Positions 42,398 to 52,270 of a stretch of DNA of 64,000 nucleotides are shown here, one piece after another (position 1 is the first letter of the stretch; every line of letters starts with the position of its first letter). This stretch comes from Corallococcus macrosporus (GTDB taxonomy: Bacteria > Myxococcota > Myxococcia > Myxococcales > Myxococcaceae). Under the pieces are notes generated by a model. That model was not told where the DNA came from, did no database searches, and worked only from the letters and a program-made list of their open reading frames with translations. The translations under genes were made by a program, and so were the position numbers. Where the stretch lies: the NCBI RefSeq assembly GCF_017302985.1, contig NZ_JAFIMU010000015.1, forward strand, positions 62,001 through 126,000, in the 5' to 3' direction.

Positions 42398-45300
42398 ATG
42401 CGTCTCAGGGAAAAGCTGTTGACCAGCCTGCTGCTGGTGCCCGTCGCGGGTACCAGTGCGTGGGCCAAGGAGCGGTCGAACTTCGACGCGTTCCTGGAGC
42501 AGCGGGAGTCCCGCCCGCTGTCCGTGGATTCCGCGGCGGCGGCGTCGCGCGGTCTCCGCATCGAGCAGACCGAGCAGCGGCTCGGCGTGCCCACGTTCGC
42601 GTGGGCGGCCCAGGACGGTGCGCAGTCCAAGTCGGTCATCCGCTCCGGCATGACGGCGGAAGCCGCGGCGCGCGCGCACCTGCAGAACGTGGCGGACAGC
42701 TACCGGCTGTCGCGCACGGACGTCGCGGGCGCCACGCTGCGCTCGCTGCATGACACGGGCAAGGGCGCGGTCGTCGCCACGTTCCACCAGACGGTGAACG
42801 GCATCCCGGTCTTCCGCAACGAGGTCAAGGTCATCATGGGCCAGGACCAGCGCCTGGTGGCCGTGAGCGGCTACCTGGCCCCGTCCGAGCTCACGCAGGC
42901 CGCGCGCGCCAAGTCCCGCACCGGCGCCTTCAGCCTGGGTGCCGCGGACGCGGTCGCCTCCGCGTTCAAGGACATGACGGGCACCAGCGCGCCGGCGGCG
43001 TCGTTCGTCAACGCCGGCACGAAGGGGGACCACACCTTCTTCGCGCTGAACCCTGCCGCGAAGGCCGCACTGCCGCAGGACCTGGTCTCCCCGGCCCGCG
43101 CCCGCCAGGTGTTCTTCACGATGGCGGACGGGCTGGAGCCCGCCTGGTACGTGGAGGTCAACGCCGGCCCCAAGGCCGCGCGCTCCAGCGACTACTTCGG
43201 CTACGTCATCTCCGCGACCACCGGCCAGGTGCTCTTCCGCAACAACCTGACCGTGGACGTGGCCGCCGAGCCCTTCACGTACAAGGTCTACGCGGACGCG
43301 GCGGCGCCGTACATTCCCGAGGACGGTCCCCAGGGCAATGACATGACGCCCCACCCCACGGGCCTCCCGGACGGCTCGCAGGCTCCGCTGGGCCGCGCGG
43401 CGAAGGACATCTCGATCACGAACATCCCGTTCACGCACAACGACCCGTGGCTGCCGAACAACGCCACGGCGACCACGGGCAACAACGTGGACGCGTACGC
43501 GGACCTGGAGCTGCCGGACGGCTACCAGCCCAACTCGGGGGACATCCGGCCGACCGTCACCTCGGAGCGGACCTTCGGGTACGTCTACGACACCTCCCTG
43601 GCCCCGGACGCGAACACCACGCAGGCCAAGGCGGCGGTGGTCAACCTCTTCTACGTCAACAACTTCCTGCACGACTGGTTCTACGACGCCGGCTTCGACG
43701 AGGCCTCGGGCAACGCCCAGTCCGTCAACTACGGCCGTGGCGGCGTGGAGGGAGACCCCATCCAGGCGCAGGGCCTGGACGTCGGCGGCCGCAACAACGC
43801 GAACATGAGCACCCCGTCCGACGGTGCCTCGCCGCGCATGCAGATGTACCTCTTCACGGGCACGCCGGAGCTGTCCGTGAAGTCCCCGGCGGCCATCGCG
43901 GGCGTCTACGAGGCGTCCTCGGCCAGCTATGGCCCCGCGAGCTACGACGTCACGGGTGACATCAAGAGTCCTGCCGCGGACGACACCAACAAGCTCGGCT
44001 GCGACCCCTTCCCCGCGGACACCTTCAAGGGGAAGATCGCCCTCATCGACCGCGGCACGTGCAACTTCGTCGTGAAGTCGCGCAACGCCGAGGCAGCGGG
44101 CGCGCTCGCCACCATCATCGGCAACAACACCACGGGCAGCCCCATCGCCATGGGCGGCAACGGCGTGGACGACGCGTTCGTCACGACGCCGTCGCTGATG
44201 ATCACCCAGGCAGCGGCCGCGGCCTGGCGGGCGCAGCTGGCGAACGGCGAGGTCAACGTGACGCTGCGCAAGTCCCCCAAGGAGGACCGCGACGGCACGC
44301 TGGACAACGCGGTCATCGCGCACGAGTGGGGCCACTACATCTCCAACCGCCTCATCGGCAACGCGGCCGGCCTGTCGAACAACCAGGGCCGCTCCATGGG
44401 CGAGGGCTGGGGCGACTTCACCGCCATGCTGATGCAGGTGCGTGAGGAGGACCGCAACAAGGCCGGCAACAACCAGTTCCAGGGCGTCTACGGCGACGCG
44501 GGCTGGGTCAGCAGCGGCGGCAAGAACCAGGGCTACTACTACGGCCTGCGCCGGCTGCCCTACACGACGGACCTGACCAAGAACGGCCTGTCGCTGCGGC
44601 ACATCGCCAACGGCACCGCGCTGCCCGCCAACGCGAACACGTCCGCGCTGACCGGCGCCAGCAACAGCGAGGTCCACAACGCCGGTGAAATCTGGGCGTC
44701 CATGCTGTGGGAGTCCTACGCGAGCCTCCTCAACGCCTACCCGTTCGCGGAGGCCCAGGACCGGATGAAGCGCTACATCGTCGCCGCGTACAAGGCGACG
44801 CCGAACGCGCCCACCTTCCTGGAGGCGCGCGACGCCCTCCTCGCGGTGGCGGCGGCCAACGACCCGGCCGACTACAGCCGCTTCGTGGCGGCCTTCGCCA
44901 AGCGCGGCGCGGGCTTCGGCGCCAAGGTGCCGGACCGCAACTCGTGGGACCACTTCGGCGTGGTGGAGAGCAAGGTCACCGGCAACACGATCGAGGTCAC
45001 CGGCCTGAGCCTGGATGACAGCAAGTCGGGCTGCGACAAGGACGGCGTGCTCGACGTGGGCGAGGAAGGCCTGCTGCACCTGACCGTGCGCAACGTGGGC
45101 GGCGGCGCGATCGGGGCCTTCACGGGCACCGTCAGCACCAGCAGCACCACCGCGACGCTGGCCTTCTCGGGCAGCCCGACCGCGACCGTGTCCGTGCCGG
45201 CGCTGGCGCGCGGCGCGGAGGCGAAGATCACCGTGCCGGTGTCCCTGACCGCCGTGTCCGGGGCCGGTGCCACCGCCAAGCTGAAGATCGTCTTCGACGA

Positions 45301-47260
45301 GGCCAGCCTGCCGGCGGCGGTGAAGACGGTGTCGTTCGATCCGCGCGTCAACTACGACGACGTGCCGACGTCCGGCACGACGGAGTTCTTCAAGAACGGC
45401 CTGAGCGCGTGGACGGTGTCGGAGAACTACACCGCGGGCGGTGACTGGAAGGTCATCCAGCTGGGCACCGACAGCATCGCGCACGCTGACGACGCCAACG
45501 CTCCGGGCGAGATGACCCTCACGAGCCCCTGGCTGTCGCTGAGCGCCACGGAAGGCTTCTACTTCGCCTACTACTTCCGCCACTCCTTCGAGTCTGACTA
45601 CACGGCGGCCGCGACCCCGTTCGACGGTGCCACGGTGGAGTACAGCACCAACGGCGTGTCGTGGGCGAACCTGAACACGCTCACCGCGAAGCTGCCGACC
45701 GTCGCGCCGAAGTACCACACGGTCGCCATCTCCACGGGCGGCGGCAACCCCATCGAGGGGCAGCGCGCCTACGCCCGCGCGTCCGCCGGGTTCCCGGGCT
45801 TCAACGTGGAGGAGTTCGACTTCAAGGACTACTTCCAGAAGCAGGGCATCATGCGCGTCAAGCTGCGCTTCCGCGTGGGTGCGGACGCGGGCCAGGGTGC
45901 GTACGGCATCGACATCGCGGAGCCCACGCTCGAGGGCGTGACCCCGGTGTTCTCGTCGCAGGTGGATCAGCCGGCGGCCGCGGGCGAGTGCAACCAGCGT
46001 CCGGTGGCGAACGCCGGCGTCCCGCAGGTGGTGTCCGAGTTCACGACCGTGAACGGCCAGCAGCAGCGCACCACGGTGACCCTCAACGGCACGGGCAGCT
46101 TCGATCCGGACGCCGCGTCGGGTGACGTGCTCACGTACCAGTGGACGCAGGTGGGCGGCCAGGCTCCGGTGACGCTGACCGGCGCGGACACCGCCACGCC
46201 GACCTTCGTGACGGACGTCGCCTTCACCCAGTACCTCACATTCCAGCTGGTGGTGACGGACGCCAAGGGCAAGACGAGCCTCCCGAAGACGGTCGACATC
46301 GGCGTGAACAACGTCAACCGCGCGCCGGTCGTCGTCGCCACCGCGACGGAGACGGTGAACGAGGGCGGCACGGCGGAGCTGGACGCTTCCGGCTCCACGG
46401 ATCCGGACGGCCAGGCGCTGACCTACGCCTGGGCGCAGACGGCCGGCGACGTGAAGGCGACGCTGACCAACGCCAACACGGCCAAGGCCACGTTCACGGC
46501 TCCGGAAGTGACGGAGGACACGCAGCTGACCTTCACGGTCACGGTGTCCGACGGCGCGGCCTCCACCAAGCAGTCGGTGGCGGTGACGGTGAAGAACGTC
46601 AACCGTCCGCCGGTGGTGGACGCTGGCGCGGATCAGGAAGTGGCGGCCCGTGCGGAGGTGACGCTGTCCGGCACCGCCTCGGACGCCGAGGGTGACGCCA
46701 TCACCTACGCCTGGACCCAGGTGAGCGGCACGTCGGTGACGCTGTCCGGTGCCGACACGGCCACCGCGAAGTTCACCGCCCCCAACGTGGCCGCGGACGA
46801 GGAGCTGTCGTTCCGCCTCACCGTGACGGCCGGTGGCGAGTCCGCCTCCGACCTGGTCAACGTGAAGGTCAGCGTGGACAACCGCGCGCCGACGGTGTCC
46901 GGCACCACCAGCACCGCGACCGAGGGCGACAAGGTGAGCATCACCACCAACGCCAAGGATCCGGACGGTGACGCCCTCACCTACGCGTGGACCCAGACGG
47001 GCGGCCCGTCCGTGACCCTCACGGGCGCCAACACGGCCAAGCTGGAGTTCACCGCGCCGAGCGTGAAGGCCGACACGGACCTCACCTTCAGCCTCACGGT
47101 CACGGACACCCACGGTGCTTCCGCGGGCCCTGCGACCTACACGGTGAAGGTGAAGAACAAGGGCGGTGGCTGCTCGTCCACGGGCGGCTCCGCGGGCGGC
47201 ATGGCGCCGCTGATGGCGCTGTTCGCGGCGATGGCGCTGGCGCGCCGTCGCAAGGCGTAA
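42398..47260 (+). CDS. M36 family metalloprotease with PKD-like repeats and MYXO-CTERM
   Basis: A 1620-aa secreted protease. It has a signal peptide (1-23, 'SLLLVPVAGTSAWA') and a propeptide with an FTP-type domain ('GAVVATFHQTVNGIPVFRNE'). The fungalysin-like catalytic region has the zinc motif 'HEWGH' (H642, E643, H646) and 'MGEGWGDF'; a PA-type insertion ('FKGKIALIDRGTCNFVVKS') lies before it. A beta-rich region and four Ig/PKD/REJ-like repeats follow (about 1200-1580, e.g. 'TYAWTQVSGTSVTLSGA'). The tail 'GGCSSTGGSAGG', a hydrophobic helix and 'RRRKA' form a MYXO-CTERM sorting signal. GAAGGAAGG precedes the ATG. It probably digests proteins at or outside the cell surface. Confidence 0.94.
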   Translation: MRLREKLLTSLLLVPVAGTSAWAKERSNFDAFLEQRESRPLSVDSAAAASRGLRIEQTEQRLGVPTFAWAAQDGAQSKSVIRSGMTAEAAARAHLQNVADSYRLSRTDVAGATLRSLHDTGKGAVVATFHQTVNGIPVFRNEVKVIMGQDQRLVAVSGYLAPSELTQAARAKSRTGAFSLGAADAVASAFKDMTGTSAPAASFVNAGTKGDHTFFALNPAAKAALPQDLVSPARARQVFFTMADGLEPAWYVEVNAGPKAARSSDYFGYVISATTGQVLFRNNLTVDVAAEPFTYKVYADAAAPYIPEDGPQGNDMTPHPTGLPDGSQAPLGRAAKDISITNIPFTHNDPWLPNNATATTGNNVDAYADLELPDGYQPNSGDIRPTVTSERTFGYVYDTSLAPDANTTQAKAAVVNLFYVNNFLHDWFYDAGFDEASGNAQSVNYGRGGVEGDPIQAQGLDVGGRNNANMSTPSDGASPRMQMYLFTGTPELSVKSPAAIAGVYEASSASYGPASYDVTGDIKSPAADDTNKLGCDPFPADTFKGKIALIDRGTCNFVVKSRNAEAAGALATIIGNNTTGSPIAMGGNGVDDAFVTTPSLMITQAAAAAWRAQLANGEVNVTLRKSPKEDRDGTLDNAVIAHEWGHYISNRLIGNAAGLSNNQGRSMGEGWGDFTAMLMQVREEDRNKAGNNQFQGVYGDAGWVSSGGKNQGYYYGLRRLPYTTDLTKNGLSLRHIANGTALPANANTSALTGASNSEVHNAGEIWASMLWESYASLLNAYPFAEAQDRMKRYIVAAYKATPNAPTFLEARDALLAVAAANDPADYSRFVAAFAKRGAGFGAKVPDRNSWDHFGVVESKVTGNTIEVTGLSLDDSKSGCDKDGVLDVGEEGLLHLTVRNVGGGAIGAFTGTVSTSSTTATLAFSGSPTATVSVPALARGAEAKITVPVSLTAVSGAGATAKLKIVFDEASLPAAVKTVSFDPRVNYDDVPTSGTTEFFKNGLSAWTVSENYTAGGDWKVIQLGTDSIAHADDANAPGEMTLTSPWLSLSATEGFYFAYYFRHSFESDYTAAATPFDGATVEYSTNGVSWANLNTLTAKLPTVAPKYHTVAISTGGGNPIEGQRAYARASAGFPGFNVEEFDFKDYFQKQGIMRVKLRFRVGADAGQGAYGIDIAEPTLEGVTPVFSSQVDQPAAAGECNQRPVANAGVPQVVSEFTTVNGQQQRTTVTLNGTGSFDPDAASGDVLTYQWTQVGGQAPVTLTGADTATPTFVTDVAFTQYLTFQLVVTDAKGKTSLPKTVDIGVNNVNRAPVVVATATETVNEGGTAELDASGSTDPDGQALTYAWAQTAGDVKATLTNANTAKATFTAPEVTEDTQLTFTVTVSDGAASTKQSVAVTVKNVNRPPVVDAGADQEVAARAEVTLSGTASDAEGDAITYAWTQVSGTSVTLSGADTATAKFTAPNVAADEELSFRLTVTAGGESASDLVNVKVSVDNRAPTVSGTTSTATEGDKVSITTNAKDPDGDALTYAWTQTGGPSVTLTGANTAKLEFTAPSVKADTDLTFSLTVTDTHGASAGPATYTVKVKNKGGGCSSTGGSAGGMAPLMALFAAMALARRRKA

Positions 47261-47294
47261 GCCGGCGCTTCGTCCTGAAGCCCTGAAGTGACCG

Positions 47295-47335
47295 GGGGCG
47301 GTCCTCACGCGAGTGGGGGCCGCCCCTTCTTCGTT
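47295..47335 (+). terminator. Intrinsic terminator of the M36 protease gene
   Basis: GGGGCGG (47295-47301) pairs with CCGCCCC (47320-47326) around 18 nt, followed by TTCTTCGTTT. It is 34 bp after the stop codon. Confidence 0.65.
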
Positions 47336-47359
47336 TCCTGCGGTAGGCTTCCGCGCCTC

Positions 47360-47755
47360 ATGGCACGCACGTTCCAGGTGGGAGACACCTTCACCCACGT
47401 CCGCCAGTGCGACCGGCTGCGGCCGGTGTATTACGCGGGCGCTTCCGGGGACTACAACCCCATCCACATCGACCCGGAGGTGGGGAAGCTCGCCGGCTTC
47501 AACGGCGTCATCCTCCAGGGGCTCTGCACGCTGGGCTGGGCCGTGGAGGCCGTGGCCGTCTTCGTGGGCGACCCGGGCCGGGTGCGCCGCGTGAAGGTGC
47601 GCTTCTCCCGGCCGGTGCTCCCTGAAGACACCGTCACCTTCCAGGGCCGCGTCACCGCCGTCGCGGACGGCCGGCTGACGACGGAAGTCACCGCCACCAA
47701 CCAGCGCGGCGAGCCCGTCCTCCGGGGCGCCGTCGTCGAAACCTCGCTCGGATAG
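47360..47755 (+). CDS. MaoC-like (R)-hydratase, HadB-type
   Basis: A 131-aa hot-dog enzyme. It carries the hydratase-2 motif with the catalytic Asp and His: 'YYAGASGDYNPIHIDPEVGK', followed by 'GLCTLGWAVEAV'. Such small MaoC proteins dehydrate (3R)-hydroxyacyl-CoA or -ACP, and in mycobacteria HadB pairs with HadA. The next gene, 2 nt away, is the probable HadA-like partner. TAGGCT lies ten bases before the ATG and no ribosome site is clear. Confidence 0.85.
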   Translation: MARTFQVGDTFTHVRQCDRLRPVYYAGASGDYNPIHIDPEVGKLAGFNGVILQGLCTLGWAVEAVAVFVGDPGRVRRVKVRFSRPVLPEDTVTFQGRVTAVADGRLTTEVTATNQRGEPVLRGAVVETSLG

Positions 47756-47757
47756 CC

Positions 47758-48240
47758 ATGGCCCTGGACCCCAAGTTCGTCGGCCGTGCGTACGGCCCCT
47801 TCACCTACGAAATCGGCCGGGAGAAGCTGCGCGAGTTCTCCCTCATCCTGGGCGGCGCCGTGCCGTCCGCGGGCACCTTCGGCGAGCCGCCGGAGCACGT
47901 GAGCCCCCTGCTCTACTCGCAGGAGGCGGCCCAGGCGGGCCCCTACGGCGACGTCATCGCCTTCCCCAGCTTCGCGGTGGTGTTCGCCATCCGCCCCTTC
48001 AGCGCCGCCATCGCGGACCCGGAGCTGGGCGTGGACCGCGTGCGGCTGGTGCACGGGGAGCAGGAGCTGGAGTTCCTGGGCGTCATGCGCCCCGGGGACG
48101 TGCTCACCACCACCGGCTCCATCACGGAGCTGTACCGCAAGGCCGGGATGGACTTCCTCGTCGTCACCACGGAGACGCGCAACGCGAAGGGCGAGCCCGT
48201 GGTGCGCGGCGTCTGGACGGCCGTCATCCGCCCCGCGTGA
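47758..48240 (+). CDS. FAS1-type N-terminal dehydratase-like protein, HadA-type
   Basis: A 160-aa hot-dog protein of the MaoC N-terminal/FAS1-like dehydratase type. It opens 'KFVGRAYGPFTYEIGREKLR' and has 'AFPSFAVVFAIRPF' and 'RLVHGEQELEFLGVMRPGD', as in the non-catalytic HadA-type subunit. It begins 2 nt after the HadB-type gene, so the pair is likely a heterodimer acting in fatty-acid elongation or degradation. The C-terminus ends in 'GVWTAVIRP'. Confidence 0.83.
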   Translation: MALDPKFVGRAYGPFTYEIGREKLREFSLILGGAVPSAGTFGEPPEHVSPLLYSQEAAQAGPYGDVIAFPSFAVVFAIRPFSAAIADPELGVDRVRLVHGEQELEFLGVMRPGDVLTTTGSITELYRKAGMDFLVVTTETRNAKGEPVVRGVWTAVIRPA

Positions 48241-48258
48241 CGCAAGAAGCGCGGCGGC

Positions 48259-49041
48259 CTACTCGCCGGGGGCGATGATGCCCTCGTCGAGCAGCTGCGC
48301 GAGGATGCGCGCGGTGTCCAGGCGCGACATGCCCGACAGCGCGAAGAGGTCGTCGAAGCTCACCGCGCCGTCAATCTGCGCCAGCACGAAGCCCGCGCGG
48401 TGGTCCAGGTTGAGCCAGATGATGTCATCCGGTTGCAACCGCACGCGCGGCATGCGGTTCAGGTCTCCCAGCCGGGCCTCCAGCATGGACACCAGGATGC
48501 GCTCGCTGCGGTCGCGCAGCGCCTCCACGCGCGGGTTCTCCGGCGCCAGCGACTGCGCCCGGCGCAGCAGCTCCACCGCGCCGGAGTGGTCATCCAGCGC
48601 CAGCAGGTCCTCCGCGCCGCGCAGCAGGCTCTCCACCTCCGACCCCTCCGGCAATCCCCCCGCCGGGGTGAAGGTGTCCGGCAGCCCGAACTCCTGCGTG
48701 CGGTGCGCCTCCGCGATGAGGTCCAGCGCGTCGCCGCGCATGCCCGTGCCCTCGGGCAGGCTCACGGACTCGCGCAGGGGCGCGGCCACCGGGCCCGGCG
48801 TGGAGGGACCGGCCCAGGCGCCCCAGTCCACCTCCTGATCGGGGCTCGCCAGGTTCCAGCCGGTGTCCCCGCTGCCGCCCTGCTCCGCCGGACCGTCGCG
48901 GCCCAGCAGCCGGCGCGCGCGCACGTTGCCGGGGTCCAGCTCCAGCGCCCGCGCGAACAGCTTCTCCGCGCCGGCCATGTCGCCACTCAGCCGCAACAGC
49001 AACCCGGCTTCGACCAACGCCTTGGCCCGGATCGCGTTCAT
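48259..49041 (-). CDS. TPR protein with C-terminal winged-helix-like module
   Basis: A 260-aa protein. The N-terminus has a TPR pair ('AKALVEAGLLLRLSGDMAGA', 'FARALELDPGNVRARRLLGR'). A Gly/Pro-rich linker and a second helical stretch ('AVELLRRAQSLAPENPRVEA') follow. The C-terminal 65 residues ('PDDIIWLNLDHRAGFVLAQI', 'DLFALSGMSRLDTARILAQL') form a small helical module ending 'LLDEGIIAPGE'. A similar module occurs at the N-terminus of the J-TPR protein upstream. It starts 3 nt after the Hsp70 gene, as the last gene of the chaperone operon. Confidence 0.8.
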   Translation of the reverse strand: MNAIRAKALVEAGLLLRLSGDMAGAEKLFARALELDPGNVRARRLLGRDGPAEQGGSGDTGWNLASPDQEVDWGAWAGPSTPGPVAAPLRESVSLPEGTGMRGDALDLIAEAHRTQEFGLPDTFTPAGGLPEGSEVESLLRGAEDLLALDDHSGAVELLRRAQSLAPENPRVEALRDRSERILVSMLEARLGDLNRMPRVRLQPDDIIWLNLDHRAGFVLAQIDGAVSFDDLFALSGMSRLDTARILAQLLDEGIIAPGE

Positions 49042-49044
49042 GGG

Positions 49045-50892
49045 CTACCTCCCCGGCGTCCCGCGCAAGCCGGCCGAGCGCAACAGCGGCAGGCTCTGGG
49101 CCAGGGCCTCGCAGGCCCGCGTGAGCGCGCCCACGTCCTCCGTGCCGCGCGCCTGACGCGCATGGTCCAGGGCGGCCTCCGCGCGGGCGATGACGTCCGG
49201 CGACAGCCCTCCGGCCCCGGGCATGAGCCGCACGCGGGAGAGCGCGTCCACCAGGTCGCGCGCCAGGGTGTCCAGCTCCACGCGCTTGGACTTCAGCTCC
49301 TCCGTGTTGCGCGCCGCCACCAGCCAGTCGCGCTGCTCGTCCATGATGCGGCGCAGCTCGTCCTCGGTGAGGCCGCTGGAGGCGGTGACGGTGATGGACT
49401 GGCGCAGCCCCGTGTCGCGGTCGCGCGCGGACACCGACACGATGCCCTCCGCGTTGATGTCGAACGTCACTTCAATCTCCACCTGTCCGCGCGGCGCCTC
49501 GCGCAGGCCGGTGAGGAGGAACTCGCCCAGCAGCTCGTTGTGGTGGGCCAGCTCGTGCTCGCCCTGGAGCACCATGATCTTCACCGTGCGCTGGAAGTCC
49601 TTGGAGGTGGCGAACACCTCCGTGGCGGACGTGGGCACGGTGGTGTTGCGCGGAATGAGCCTGCGCACGTAGCCGCCCGCGATGGCCACGCCCATGCTCT
49701 GCGGCGTGACGTCCAGCAGGAGCAGCTCGCTCTGCTGCCCCACCAGCGCGTGCGCCTGGATGGCGGCGCCCAGGGCGACGACCTCCTCCGCGTGCACGCC
49801 CTTGCAGGGCTCGCGGCGGAAGTACTGGCGCACCTGTTCGATGATGCGGGGCATGCGCGACATGCCCCCCACGAGGATGACCTCCTTGAGCTCCGAGGGG
49901 CGCACCTTCGCCTCGCCCAGCACCTCCGAGGTGATGCCCACCAGGCGCTCGCCCAGGTCCGCGGTGAGCTCCTCCAGCTTCTCGCGCGTGAGCGTGGACT
50001 GCAGGTGCAGCGCGGCGCCTCCGCCCGGCGGCGTGCAGATGAAGGGCAGGTGCAGCTGCGTCTCCTTCACCGACGACAGCTCCACCTTCGCCTTCTCCGC
50101 GGCGTCCTTCAGCCGCTGCAGCGCCATGCGGTCCTTGCGCAGGTCGATGCCGTGCTCCTTGGCGAAGCCGAACACCATCCACTCGATGATGCGGTGGTCC
50201 CAGTCCTCGCCGCCGAGGAAGGTGTCACCGCCGGTGGCCACCACGTCGAAGATGCCGTTGTTGATCTCCAGCACCGACACGTCGAAGGTGCCGCCGCCCA
50301 GGTCCAGCACGGCGATCTTCCCGTTCACCGTGCGCCCGAAGCCGTAGGCCAGCGCCGCCGCGGTGGGCTCGTTGATGATGCGCAGGACTTCCAGCCCGGC
50401 GATGCGGCCCGCGTCCTTGGTGGCCTGGCGCTGGCCGTCGTTGAAGTAGGCCGGCACGGTGATGACGGCCTGGGTGACGGGCCGACCGAAGTGCGCCTCC
50501 GCGTCCGCCTTCAGCTCCGCCAGAATCATGGCGCTGACCTCCGGCACGGCGAGGTCGCGGCCCGCCAGCCGGATGCGCACGTCGTCGTGCGCGCCGCACA
50601 CCACCTGGTACGTGAGCGCGCGCATCGCGTCCTGCACCGGGTGCGAGGAGAACTTGCGGCCGATGAGGCGCTTCGCCGCGGACACCGTCTCCTGCGGGTT
50701 GGTGATGGCCTGCCGCTTGGCGATGCCGCCCACCAGCCGCTTGCCGTTCTTCGACACCGCCACCACGGACGGGGTGAGAGGCTGGCCGGTGCGGTTCTTG
50801 ATGATGATGGGCTGACCGTCCTGCACCGTGGCGACGAGGCTGTTCGTCGTCCCCAGGTCGATGCCAATCAGCGGTTCGGGCTCAGCAGCCAT
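49045..50892 (-). CDS. Hsp70 (DnaK-type) chaperone
   Basis: A 615-aa Hsp70. The ATPase domain opens '[17 protein letters not shown]' and has '[20 protein letters not shown]', '[16 protein letters not shown]', '[16 protein letters not shown]' and '[14 protein letters not shown]'. The substrate domain follows ('[18 protein letters not shown]'), as does a helical lid. It lacks the acidic, disordered tail of housekeeping DnaK and ends '[10 protein letters not shown]', so it looks like a specialised paralogue rather than the main DnaK. It lies 18 nt after the J-TPR gene, which could supply its co-chaperone. Confidence 0.93.
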   Translation of the reverse strand: MAAEPEPLIGIDLGTTNSLVATVQDGQPIIIKNRTGQPLTPSVVAVSKNGKRLVGGIAKRQAITNPQETVSAAKRLIGRKFSSHPVQDAMRALTYQVVCGAHDDVRIRLAGRDLAVPEVSAMILAELKADAEAHFGRPVTQAVITVPAYFNDGQRQATKDAGRIAGLEVLRIINEPTAAALAYGFGRTVNGKIAVLDLGGGTFDVSVLEINNGIFDVVATGGDTFLGGEDWDHRIIEWMVFGFAKEHGIDLRKDRMALQRLKDAAEKAKVELSSVKETQLHLPFICTPPGGGAALHLQSTLTREKLEELTADLGERLVGITSEVLGEAKVRPSELKEVILVGGMSRMPRIIEQVRQYFRREPCKGVHAEEVVALGAAIQAHALVGQQSELLLLDVTPQSMGVAIAGGYVRRLIPRNTTVPTSATEVFATSKDFQRTVKIMVLQGEHELAHHNELLGEFLLTGLREAPRGQVEIEVTFDINAEGIVSVSARDRDTGLRQSITVTASSGLTEDELRRIMDEQRDWLVAARNTEELKSKRVELDTLARDLVDALSRVRLMPGAGGLSPDVIARAEAALDHARQARGTEDVGALTRACEALAQSLPLLRSAGLRGTPGR

Positions 50893-50910
50893 GGGGATGC
50901 CTGCACCTCA

Positions 50911-52227
50911 TCACGTGAACGTCCAGCGCAGCTTCTTGAGGGCGGCGCGAGCGTCGGCGTTGTCCGGATCCAGGCGCACGACCTCCTCGAAGTGGTGCTT
51001 GGCCTGCTTCTTCTGCCCCGCCACCAGGAGCAGCTGGCCCAGCAGCAGCTGGTAGTCCGCGCGCCCCGGCTTCAGCTCCACCGCGCGCTGCGCGAGCTTC
51101 AGCACCTCCTGCGGATCCTGCGTCAGCTCCCGCCCCACGCGCGCCGCCTGGAAGGCCGCCTCCGGATTGTCCGCGTTGAGCGACACGGCCAGCCGGTACG
51201 CCGCCTGCGCGCCGGCGAAGTCGCCGCGCATCTCCAGCTCCTGACCGCGCGTCACCTCCGCCTGCGCGCGGTGCAGGTCGTGCTTGCGGCGCGCCTCCAC
51301 CAGCAGCTGCGCGACCTCGCGGTTCTTCGGATCCAGGCCCAGCACGTGGTTGAAGTCCTGGTAGGCCCGCTCGAAGTCCCCGCGCGCGGTGGCCGCCTTG
51401 CCCCGGGCGATGAGTTCCGTGAGCTTGTGGCTGCGCGCCATGTACGGGTGGCGCGCGAGGCGGGCCTGGCGCTCGGCGCGGCGGGCCTCGGACTCCGGAT
51501 CGTCCGCGGGCGCGGCGGCCGGAGGCGGCACCGCGGCGAAGGCCCCCGACGGCGGACGCGCGCCCGAAGGCGCAGGCGGAGTCACCGCCGCGAAGGTGCC
51601 GGACGGCGCGCGCGGGGCGGCAGGAGGCGGCGTGGCCGGAGCGCGTGCGGCCGGGGCCGGGGGCGCGGCGGGCGCGCGCGGCGGCTCCTGGCGGCTGAGG
51701 GCGTTGTGGGCGTCCGTGAGGCGCTTGAAGATGCGCTCCAGCCGGGCGCGGAAGCTGCCCAGGTTCTTGCCGAAGTAGCGGTCCGGGTGGAAGCGGCGGG
51801 AGGCGTTGTAATAGGCCTGCTTCACCTCCTGGGGGCTGGCGCCCCGGGCCACGCCCAGCACCGCGTGGTGGTCCATCCCGTCCAGCGAGCGCTCCATCTC
51901 GATGATGTCGCGCTTCTGCTCGGGATCCAGGTCCACCTCCTCCGCCATGGCGGCGTCCACCGTGGGGGCGGCGGGAGGGGCGCGCTGCACCACCCGGGCG
52001 GGCACGATGGCCCCCTTGGCGCGCAGCGACAGCAGCACGGCGATGGTGCGGGCCTCGCCAAGAGAGGAGCGGGACAGGACGGCGTCGATGCGCTCGACGC
52101 GGCCCACCAGTGCCAGCACCGAGCCCTCCTCCGGGCTGAGCTGGAGTCGGGCCGGGTCCAGTTGGGGCACCGTCGCGATGTGGTCGGTCCTGCCCCCCAG
52201 GCCGACGATGGGGTTGGGCGCGCTCAA
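50911..52227 (-). CDS. J-domain protein with TPR repeats
   Basis: A 438-aa protein. The N-terminal part (about 25-85, 'LSPEEGSVLALVGRVERIDA', 'EARTIAVLLSLRAKGAIVPA') is a helical module like the C-terminus of the TPR protein in the same operon. The J domain (about 115-180) has 'FHPDRYFGKNLGSFRARLER' with the HPD motif. A Pro/Ala-rich linker and a C-terminal TPR array (about 265-435) follow. The start is a TTG at 52227, chosen because homology begins there. It heads the operon with Hsp70 and the TPR protein and should activate that Hsp70. Confidence 0.88.
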   Translation of the reverse strand: MSAPNPIVGLGGRTDHIATVPQLDPARLQLSPEEGSVLALVGRVERIDAVLSRSSLGEARTIAVLLSLRAKGAIVPARVVQRAPPAAPTVDAAMAEEVDLDPEQKRDIIEMERSLDGMDHHAVLGVARGASPQEVKQAYYNASRRFHPDRYFGKNLGSFRARLERIFKRLTDAHNALSRQEPPRAPAAPPAPAARAPATPPPAAPRAPSGTFAAVTPPAPSGARPPSGAFAAVPPPAAAPADDPESEARRAERQARLARHPYMARSHKLTELIARGKAATARGDFERAYQDFNHVLGLDPKNREVAQLLVEARRKHDLHRAQAEVTRGQELEMRGDFAGAQAAYRLAVSLNADNPEAAFQAARVGRELTQDPQEVLKLAQRAVELKPGRADYQLLLGQLLLVAGQKKQAKHHFEEVVRLDPDNADARAALKKLRWTFT

Positions 52228-52270
52228 GGTGTCACGTTCCGCAGGCTGGCGAATCCCCGAGTGTAGGTGT

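Noticed and set aside
42194-47467. Very long open frame on the minus strand opposite the M36 protease
   Set aside because: It is an antisense shadow of high G/C third positions; its composition is Arg, Ala, Gly, Val and His-rich and shows no family motif, while the plus-strand protein has full domains.
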